Below are positions 21,580-27,749 of a stretch of 27,749 bases of DNA, in pieces. Numbering within the stretch: position 1 is the stretch's first letter; every line of letters starts with the position of its first letter. A model generated the notes under the pieces. That model did not search any database. It was not told the DNA's origin and was given only the letters and a program-made list of their open reading frames with translations. The position numbers were made by a program, and so were the translations under genes. The stretch spans positions 1 through 27,749 of the forward strand of contig CAJTSP010000021.1 in the NCBI GenBank assembly GCA_910578965.1, in the 5' to 3' direction. This stretch comes from an uncultured Oscillospiraceae bacterium (GTDB lineage: Bacteria; Bacillota; Clostridia; Oscillospirales; Ruminococcaceae).

Positions 21580-23293
21580 ATTTCGCAGCTTTTTAACCGC
21601 CCATAAAAAGGCGGCGGCGCTTGCCGCGGCCCTGGCCGTGGGGGCCGCCGCCGGCATCCTGCTGGCAGCGCGCTCCCTGGAGGGCGCTGCCGCTTCGGGC
21701 CGGCCTGCCGAGGAGCGCGCGTACACCGTGCGGGTCATCCGGGTATCGCCCACGGCGGGGGATGTGGCCCTGCGTTATACCGGCCTTGTGCAGCCGGCCG
21801 AGCTGGTGCAGGTGGCCGCCGCCACGGTAGGCGAGGTCAAGGCGATCCATGTAGCCGAGGGGGAGGCGGTCACGGCCGGGCAACTGCTGGCCGAGCTGGA
21901 CGATTCGGACGCGGTGCGCCAGGCCGAAAACTACCAGCAGCTAAGAGACACCGCCGCCCGCACCCTGGAAAGCGCCCAGCGCAGCCACGACCGGGCGCTG
22001 GAGGATTACGAGGACGCCCGCGGCGGCGCATCCGAGGAGGATTTGGACAGCGCCCGCAGCCGGCTGGACCGCGCCAGAGCGCAGGAGGCGGCGGCGCAGC
22101 AGGAGCTCGATTCCATCAACGTGGCGCTTGCGCCCAAGCAGGAGGCAGTGGACACGGCGCAAGGCAGCTTTGAGACGGCGCAGCAAACCTACAATGCGGC
22201 ACTGGCCGAGCAGAAGGCTGCGGATGAGGCGTTGGCCCAGGCTGAGGCGGAGCTTGCAGCAGCACAGACCGCTGGGAACGGTATTGCGGAAGCGGAGAAA
22301 GCCGTAGAGGAAGCCAAAGAGCGAAAGGACGCGGCAGACACGGCGTTGAACGGCCCGGCGGACGGATCCGAAAAGGGGGCCTCACAAAAGCTGGACGACG
22401 CCCGCACCGACCTCTCCACCGCCCGCACCAACCTTGTTGCCGCGCAGGCGAGCCTCGGCCTTGCCGAGGCCCAGGCCGAGCTTTCGGCAGCCCAAAGCGA
22501 GCGGGCCGCGGCCCAGGCCGCCTACGATGCGCTGGCCGCCCAGGGGGAGGGCTCGGCCGAGGCCAAGGCCCAGAAGGAGCGGCTGGAGGCCGCCGACGCC
22601 GCCCTGGCCGAGGCCCAGGCCAACTACGACAGCGCCCAGCGCAATTATGAAGCCGCCCTTGGGGCCATTGAGGACTGCAAGCTGCGCGCCGCGTCGGACG
22701 GGTATGTGGTTACGGTGGTAGCCAGCGAGGGCGGCCTTGCCACCCCCCTGGCCCCGGTGCTGGTGCTGGGCAGCCGGGATACGGTGGTGCGGTTTGGCGT
22801 GTCCCAAAGCGACGTGCGGGAGCTAAGCCCCGGCATGCCGGCCGCCGTCACCCTCGACGGCCAGGGCTATGCCGGCAGCATCGCATCGATCGCCGTTTTG
22901 CCGGACGAGGCCACCCGCACCTACCCGGTGGACGTCTCGATCGGGGCGGATTCCGGTACGGTCTATCTTGGCAGCATGGCCACGGTGGAGTTGCAGCTGG
23001 GCCAGCGCACCGGGGTCTGGCTGCCCCTCTCGGTCATCCTCAACGACGGGGAGGACTATGTCTATCTGGTGGAGGAGGGCCGGGCTGTGCGCCGCAATGT
23101 GCAGATCACCGAGCTCTCCAACGATATGGTGCTGGTCACCGGCGTGCACGAGGGCGGGCTGGTGATCAGCGAGGGGATGAAGATGGTGCGCAGCGGCAGC
23201 CCGGTGGAGGTGCTGGGCGGCGGGGATGCCGCTGCCGCAGCACCCGGCGGCGAAGGGGCGGCCGGGCCGGCCGACCCCGGCGGGGAGGGCTGA
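21572..23293 (+). CDS. RND efflux adaptor (membrane fusion protein), long coiled coil
   Basis: A 573-residue HlyD/AcrA-type periplasmic adaptor. Residues about 12-33 form an N-terminal membrane anchor; 78-110 and 371-400 are the two lipoyl halves (VGEVKAIHVAEGEAV, LRAASDGYVVTVVASEGG); 112-368 are Ala/Glu/Gln-rich coiled coil with breaks near 151, 236, 261-269 and 324; 400-545 are beta-barrel and membrane-proximal domains. Typical AcrA proteins are about 400 residues, so the coiled coil is much longer. Alanine codons change sharply inside it: in residues 190-272 only 5 of 25 are GCC, against 27 of 32 in residues 276-366, suggesting recombination or insertion. GGGGAGG lies upstream of ATG 21572, which overlaps the tetR stop. 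The RND pump follows 6 nt later. Confidence 0.92.
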   Translation: MPEFRSFLTAHKKAAALAAALAVGAAAGILLAARSLEGAAASGRPAEERAYTVRVIRVSPTAGDVALRYTGLVQPAELVQVAAATVGEVKAIHVAEGEAVTAGQLLAELDDSDAVRQAENYQQLRDTAARTLESAQRSHDRALEDYEDARGGASEEDLDSARSRLDRARAQEAAAQQELDSINVALAPKQEAVDTAQGSFETAQQTYNAALAEQKAADEALAQAEAELAAAQTAGNGIAEAEKAVEEAKERKDAADTALNGPADGSEKGASQKLDDARTDLSTARTNLVAAQASLGLAEAQAELSAAQSERAAAQAAYDALAAQGEGSAEAKAQKERLEAADAALAEAQANYDSAQRNYEAALGAIEDCKLRAASDGYVVTVVASEGGLATPLAPVLVLGSRDTVVRFGVSQSDVRELSPGMPAAVTLDGQGYAGSIASIAVLPDEATRTYPVDVSIGADSGTVYLGSMATVELQLGQRTGVWLPLSVILNDGEDYVYLVEEGRAVRRNVQITELSNDMVLVTGVHEGGLVISEGMKMVRSGSPVEVLGGGDAAAAAPGGEGAAGPADPGGEG

Positions 23294-23299
23294 AACGGG

Positions 23300-26200
23300 A
23301 TGGAGCGTTTTGTGACCGTTCTTTTAAAAAACCGGCGTATCGTGGTATTTTTGATGCTGCTGATCGCCCTGGCCGGGCTGCTGGCCTACTATAAAATTCC
23401 CAAGCAGGAAAACCCCAGCGCGGTGGTGGCCGCGGCGGTCATCACCACCGTCTACCCCGGCGCCTCGCCCGAGGATGTGGAGCAGTTTGTTACCAACAAG
23501 CTGGAGGATGCCCTGGCCGGGCTGGACCGGGTGCGGTACACCGCCAGCATGAGCATGGAGTCGGCCAGCGTCATCACCGTGATGTACAACGACGATGTGT
23601 ATATCGACGAGGTCGAGACCAAGCTGCGCCAGACGGTGGAGGACGTGCAGCCCGACCTGCCCGCCACCTGCATGGCCAGCACCGTGCGCACCGACCTTGT
23701 GTCGGACAATGCCTTTATCATCAGCCTTTCGGGGCAGGGCTACACCCCCCAGGACCTTGAGGCCTATGCCGACTCGGTCAAGGCCCGGCTGGAACAGGTG
23801 GAGGGCATCGCCTCGGTCACGGTGGCCGGCCGGCAGGAGCGGCAGGTGGTGGTGGAGGCGGACATCGAACAGCTGCGGCTCTACGGGGTATCCATCGAGA
23901 ACATCCTGGGCCTTGTGCAGGCCCAGAACCTCAACATCCCCTCGGGCAGCATCGGCTATGCCGGCGGCAGCGTCACGGTGTCCACCCCGGCCCTCTTCGA
24001 GAGCCTGGCCGACATTGAAAACCTTGTCATCGGCGGCGCCGAGGACAGCCTCTCCTTTGTAAAGCTCAAGGACCTGGCGAGGGTCTTTATCGAGCGGGCG
24101 GACGACTATTATTATCTGCAGGACGGCCAGGACGCGGTGCTGCTGGTGGGCCGCATCGAGGAGGGGCGCAACGCGGTCAACGTGGGGCGCAGCCTGCGCA
24201 AAACCCTGGACGATCTGCGGGCCGGGCTGCCCGCCGGCCTTGCCTTCCACGAGGTGATGTACGCCCCCGAGGCCATCGAAAGCAACATCAACGGCTTTAT
24301 CGTAAACCTTCTGGAGAGCGTGCTGCTCATCATGGTGGTGGTGCTGGTGGGGGTGCAGCTGCGCAACGCGCTCGTCATCAGCGTGGCGCTGCCCATGAGC
24401 ATCCTCATCACCTTTATCGTCATGTGGGCGCTGGGGCTGGAGTTCCAGTTTGTCTCCATCGCCGCCCTCATCGTAAGCCTGGGCATCCTGGTGGACAACG
24501 CCATCGTCATCAGCGAGGCCATCCAGCAAAACCTCAACGCCGGCATCGAGCGCACGGCCGCCATTGTGGGGGCGGTGCGGGTCACCGCGGTGCCGGTGCT
24601 TACCAGCACCCTTACCACCGTGGTCACCTTCAGCGTCATCTACTTTGTGCCCGGCACGGTGGGCAAGGTGGCCGGCACCATCCCCACCGTGGTCATCGCG
24701 GCCCTTACCGCCAGCTATTTTGTGGCCATGCTGGGCATCCCGGTGCTGGCCTACAGCTTTTTCAAGCCCGAAAAACAGGCCCGGGCCGAGCGCGAAAGCG
24801 CGCTGCGCCGGCTGTTTGTGCGCATTTCCGAGCTTGCCATGCGCGCCCCCCGCCGCACCCTGGCGCTGGCCTTTTCCACCCTGGGGGTGGCGGTGGCGCT
24901 GGCGCTGGGGCTGGGGCTGCAGTTCTTCCCCTACGCGGCAAAGCCGGTGATGTATATCAATGTCAAGGGCGAGACCCTCAGCCTTGCCGAAACCGACCGG
25001 CTGGTAAGCGAGATCGGGGCGGTGCTCAAATCCCACCCCCTTGCGGCCCACACCACCGCCTGCGTGGGGCAGGGGCTGCCCAGCTTTTTCCTTACGGTGC
25101 CCACCCTGCAGCCGGCGGCCAACCACGCCCAGATCATGCTGGAGCTGAACGCGGAGGAATACGCGGAATACGACGAACCCGAAACCGCCATGCGCGAGCT
25201 GCAGGCCGCCCTGGACGCAGCGGTGCCGGGGGCGGAGATCGAGGTAAGGTGCCTGGAGTATTCCATGCCCACCGACGCCACCATCACCCTCACGGTCACC
25301 GGGTCGGACACCAACCAGATCAACGCCCTGGCCCAGCAGATGCGCCAGGCGCTGGCCGCCATGCCCGGCACCGACAATGTGCGGGATACCGCCGTGGTGC
25401 CCCAGTACCAGTACCGGGTGCTGCTGGACAGCGAGCGGCTTTCGGGCTATGGGCTGCTGAAATACGATGTGGCCAAGCAGATCAATACCAGCCTCATGGG
25501 GGCCGCCGCCAGCAGCTATACCGTGGGCGGCAGCGAGATGGACATCGTGGTGCGGGCCAATGTGCAAAGCCTCGACGACCTGCTGGCCCTGCCCATCTCG
25601 GCCAGCCAGGCCGATACAAGGGTGCTTCTGGGCCAGGTGGCCCAGGTGGCGCTACAGCCCACCGTGCCCCAGATCAACCACTACAACGGCCGGAGGTCGG
25701 TCAACGTTTTGTCCGGCGTGCTGCCCGGGTACGCCGCCGCCCGCATCGAGCACCAGTTGAACACGGGCCTGCTGGAGCAGGCCGACCTGGGCGATATGGT
25801 GGTAACCGGCCGGGGCGAAACAGCCAACATGCTGGCCCTCATCCAGAACCTTGGCGTCGCGGCCCTGCTGGCCGTGCTGGTAATCTATCTGATCCTGCTC
25901 TTGCAGTTCCGCGATTTTGCAAAGCCGCTCAATGTGCTCACCAGCATCCCCTTGAGCCTGATCGGCTGCTGCTTTGGGCTCTGGCTTTTCCACATGGACA
26001 TCCAGGTCATGGCCCTGCTGGGGCTGGTAAGCCTGTTTGGCATCGTGGTCAACAACGGTATTTTGCTCATCGAGGTCATCGACGCCGAGCGCGCGGCGGG
26101 CGCCGGCATCCGGGACGCCTGCCGTGCGGCGGTGCGCCAGCGTTTTAGGCCCATCATGCTCTCGAGCATTACCACCTGCATCGGCCTTGTGCCGCTGGTG

Positions 26201-26341
26201 GCCGGCGGCGACGCCATGACCGCCCCCATGGCCAGCGTTCTGCTGTTTGGCCTGCTCGGCTCCACCGTGCTTACCTTGGCGGTGGTGCCGGCCCTTTACA
26301 CCCTGCGGGAGGAAAAACGCGCAAAGCGGCAGGCAGATTAA
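23300..26341 (+). CDS. RND-family multidrug efflux pump (AcrB/HAE-like)
   Basis: A 1013-residue inner-membrane transporter of the hydrophobe/amphiphile efflux type. It has the twofold RND layout: helix 1 at about 12-32, a large extracytoplasmic loop (PGASPEDVEQFVTNKLEDAL early), helices 2-6 near 330-480, helix 7 near 530, a second large loop, and helices 8-12 near 855-1005. It would use the proton gradient to expel hydrophobic compounds with the adaptor encoded 6 nt upstream. The relay positions differ from E. coli AcrB: helix 4 reads GILVDNAIV (D399-N400 instead of Asp-Asp) and helix 10 GIVVNNGIL (N918-N919 where AcrB has Lys). The ribosome site is modest, consistent with coupling to the adaptor. 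A terminator follows. No TolC-like gene is present in the window. Confidence 0.94.
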   Translation: MERFVTVLLKNRRIVVFLMLLIALAGLLAYYKIPKQENPSAVVAAAVITTVYPGASPEDVEQFVTNKLEDALAGLDRVRYTASMSMESASVITVMYNDDVYIDEVETKLRQTVEDVQPDLPATCMASTVRTDLVSDNAFIISLSGQGYTPQDLEAYADSVKARLEQVEGIASVTVAGRQERQVVVEADIEQLRLYGVSIENILGLVQAQNLNIPSGSIGYAGGSVTVSTPALFESLADIENLVIGGAEDSLSFVKLKDLARVFIERADDYYYLQDGQDAVLLVGRIEEGRNAVNVGRSLRKTLDDLRAGLPAGLAFHEVMYAPEAIESNINGFIVNLLESVLLIMVVVLVGVQLRNALVISVALPMSILITFIVMWALGLEFQFVSIAALIVSLGILVDNAIVISEAIQQNLNAGIERTAAIVGAVRVTAVPVLTSTLTTVVTFSVIYFVPGTVGKVAGTIPTVVIAALTASYFVAMLGIPVLAYSFFKPEKQARAERESALRRLFVRISELAMRAPRRTLALAFSTLGVAVALALGLGLQFFPYAAKPVMYINVKGETLSLAETDRLVSEIGAVLKSHPLAAHTTACVGQGLPSFFLTVPTLQPAANHAQIMLELNAEEYAEYDEPETAMRELQAALDAAVPGAEIEVRCLEYSMPTDATITLTVTGSDTNQINALAQQMRQALAAMPGTDNVRDTAVVPQYQYRVLLDSERLSGYGLLKYDVAKQINTSLMGAAASSYTVGGSEMDIVVRANVQSLDDLLALPISASQADTRVLLGQVAQVALQPTVPQINHYNGRRSVNVLSGVLPGYAAARIEHQLNTGLLEQADLGDMVVTGRGETANMLALIQNLGVAALLAVLVIYLILLLQFRDFAKPLNVLTSIPLSLIGCCFGLWLFHMDIQVMALLGLVSLFGIVVNNGILLIEVIDAERAAGAGIRDACRAAVRQRFRPIMLSSITTCIGLVPLVAGGDAMTAPMASVLLFGLLGSTVLTLAVVPALYTLREEKRAKRQAD

Positions 26342-26346
26342 CCGGC

Positions 26347-26379
26347 GGCCGGGGGCGCAAAAGCCCCCGGCCCCTTTTT
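26347..26379 (+). terminator. Intrinsic terminator of the tetR/RND operon
   Basis: Ten-bp perfect stem, 26347-26356 with 26363-26372, loop GCAAAA, followed by CC and five T at 26375-26379. It begins 6 nt after the pump stop codon. Confidence 0.9.
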
Positions 26380-26443
26380 GCCCCTTTGCACCCGGTATCC
26401 CTCTGGGCGCCGTGCCCTTTTTGCCGCATTTGGGGCGTTTGCA

Positions 26444-26472
26444 TTGCAAAGAGGGGCGTTTTTTTGTATAAT
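26444..26472 (+). promoter_or_regulatory. Sigma-A promoter of the sugar transferase gene
   Basis: TTGCAA at 26444-26449 and consensus TATAAT at 26467-26472 with a 17-bp, T-rich spacer. Transcription would start near 26479, about 50 nt before the GTG start. Confidence 0.85.
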
Positions 26473-26530
26473 AGGGTAACACTATCAAAGGGTACGCCCG
26501 CGCCGGCCGGCACAGGAAGGGGATGGGGAT

Positions 26531-27749
26531 GTGAACCTGACCAGCAAGCACCAAAGGCTTTTCAACGCTGTCAACCTCGTGCTGGACTGGCTGCTGCTCG
26601 CCTTTTCCTATGTGCTGTCCATCTACCTGCGCCAAACTGTGCTGGGAGGCGTGGGGCAACTGGCGCTTTGGGGCGGGCGGTACCACTATGGCGAAACCGC
26701 CCTGGGCTATGCCACGGCAATGGTGCTCTTTTTTGCGGCCCTGCGGCTTTATGGCAGCTACCGCTTCCGCAGCTTCTGGCGGGAGGCCCTTACCCTCTTT
26801 TGCGCAAACGGCGTGGGGGTGCTGGCCCTGGGTACCGGGCTCTACCTGCTCAAATGGGGCGATTTTGCCCGCACCCAGTTGGCCTTTTTCTACCTGTTCT
26901 CCATGGCCGGGCTGCTGGCCAAGCGGGTGGTGCTGCGGACGCTTTTGCGGTATGTGCGTTCGCGTGGGCGCAATACCCGTTCGGTGCTGCTGGTGGGCAG
27001 CGGCGCGCTTGCCCGGCGCTACTATACCGAGATCACGGCCCGCCCCTGGCTGGGTTATGTCTACCTCGGCTACCTGGCCGACCGGCCTCTGGAGGATGAA
27101 AGCCTCGGCCGCTGGCGGGGGCCGGTGGAGGCGTTCCGCGGCATTTTGCAGGCCGAAAAGGTCGAGGAGGTTGTGGTGGCCCTGCCCGCGCAGGACGCGG
27201 GGCTGATTGGGGGGCTGGTTTCGGCTGCCGGGCGGTACGGGGCAAAAATTTCCGTCATCCCCACCTACAACGATTTTATCCCTGCCGCGCCCACGGTGGA
27301 AAGCATCGCCGGGCTGCGGCTGCTCAATGTCCGCCGCGCGCCGGGCCGTGGCCCCGCGTGGGGTGTGGCCAAGCGCTGCTTTGACCTTGCGGCCTCGGCG
27401 CTGGCGCTGGCGCTGCTCTCTCCGGTCATGCTGGGGGCTGCCGTTGCGGTAAAGCTGTCCAGCCCGGGGCCGGTCATCTTTAAGCAGCGGCGGTGCGGGC
27501 TGGGCGGCAGGGAGTTTGATATGTACAAATTCCGCTCGATGTACAGGGACGCCGAGGAGCGGCTGGCCGAGCTTGCCCGGTTCAACGAGGCGGACGGCCC
27601 CGCCTTTAAGATGGCCCACGACCCCCGCATCACCCCGGCGGGGCGGTTTTTGCGCCGCACCAGCATCGACGAGCTGCCCCAGTTGTTCAACATCCTCAAG
27701 GGGGACATGAGCGTGGTGGGCCCCCGCCCGCCCCTGCCCCGGGAGGTGG
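26531..27749 (+). CDS. Polyprenyl glycosylphosphotransferase (WcaJ/CpsE-like), 3' truncated by window end
   Basis: The first 406 residues of an undecaprenyl-phosphate sugar-1-phosphate transferase, which starts repeat-unit synthesis for capsule or exopolysaccharide at the membrane. The N-terminus has about four hydrophobic segments (residues 10-130), then a nucleotide-binding-like region (RSVLLVGSGALARRYY at about 152-167). The C-terminal bacterial sugar transferase domain starts near residue 278: a membrane helix, SSPGPVIFKQRRCG, FDMYKFRSMY, DPRITPAGRFLRRTSIDELPQ and LKGDMSVVGPRPPLP, all diagnostic. The start is GTG at 26531, supported by AGGAAGGGG at 26514-26522, 8 nt upstream; the nearby ATG at 26528 is followed at once by a stop in its frame. 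The frame is open to the window end. Having its own promoter, it is probably the first gene of a glycan locus. Confidence 0.93.
   Translation, partial: MNLTSKHQRLFNAVNLVLDWLLLAFSYVLSIYLRQTVLGGVGQLALWGGRYHYGETALGYATAMVLFFAALRLYGSYRFRSFWREALTLFCANGVGVLALGTGLYLLKWGDFARTQLAFFYLFSMAGLLAKRVVLRTLLRYVRSRGRNTRSVLLVGSGALARRYYTEITARPWLGYVYLGYLADRPLEDESLGRWRGPVEAFRGILQAEKVEEVVVALPAQDAGLIGGLVSAAGRYGAKISVIPTYNDFIPAAPTVESIAGLRLLNVRRAPGRGPAWGVAKRCFDLAASALALALLSPVMLGAAVAVKLSSPGPVIFKQRRCGLGGREFDMYKFRSMYRDAEERLAELARFNEADGPAFKMAHDPRITPAGRFLRRTSIDELPQLFNILKGDMSVVGPRPPLPREV

Noticed and set aside
23324..25567. 747-codon minus-strand frame opposite the RND gene.
   Set aside because: His/Gly/Asp-rich antisense shadow of a clearly conserved pump gene.

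Overview
The window looks like chromosome from a G+C-rich member of the Clostridia, most plausibly an Oscillospiraceae/Ruminococcaceae gut anaerobe. Support comes from strong AGGAGG-type ribosome sites, sigma-A promoters often with an extended -10 (TGnTATAAT), an ACT/UPF0210 pair, a QueH-type queuosine enzyme, a UPF0291 protein and an AcrB-like pump in an otherwise Firmicute-like setting. The genus cannot be fixed from the sequence alone. No rRNA, tRNA, CRISPR array, insertion sequence or prophage was recognised.

Layout. 1-1340: a membrane-anchored XRE-type regulator on +, antisense to the long tail of a TfoX/Sxy C-terminal-domain reading frame on -, with a perfect 28-bp inverted repeat between them. 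1338-5116 (-): a compact operon of Lrp-type regulator, class I aminotransferase, DUF362 ferredoxin-like protein and ispE, with overlapping or nearly touching genes. 5325-6976 (+): divergent ACT-domain and UPF0210 genes, sharing an AT-rich promoter region that carries repeated motifs and may be the Lrp operator. 7042-8501 (+): a Mef-like MFS exporter preceded by a possible 12-residue leader peptide and hairpins. 8902-9552 (-): queH with its own promoter. 9660-10150: gene-free, hairpin-rich, possibly containing a small RNA. 10252-13244 (+): a UPF0291 protein, purA behind a strong promoter and structured leader, and a CDF metal exporter. 13385-16260 (+): NADP isocitrate dehydrogenase, overlapped by a multi-pass membrane protein. 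16472-20609 (+): MarR regulator, APC permease, MalY/PatB-type C-S beta-lyase and a thiol peroxidase-like protein, with a palindromic site on the permease promoter. 20881-26341 (+): TetR, membrane-fusion adaptor and RND pump. 26531-27749 (+): the start of a polyprenyl glycosylphosphotransferase, cut by the window end, probably the first gene of a surface polysaccharide locus.

How the genes may work together. The Lrp/aminotransferase/DUF362 operon and the ACT/UPF0210 pair look like an amino-acid-responsive divergent region. The MarR/APC/MalY/redoxin block reads as uptake and beta-elimination of a sulfur amino acid with local thiol or peroxide protection. The TetR/adaptor/RND block is a self-regulated efflux system whose adaptor carries a codon-atypical coiled-coil segment. 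The most unusual sequence-level observation is that the TfoX-like gene has no stop codon in any frame before its terminator-like hairpin, an arrangement reminiscent of arfA-type nonstop genes; this is inference and could also be a degraded stop or a sequence error.
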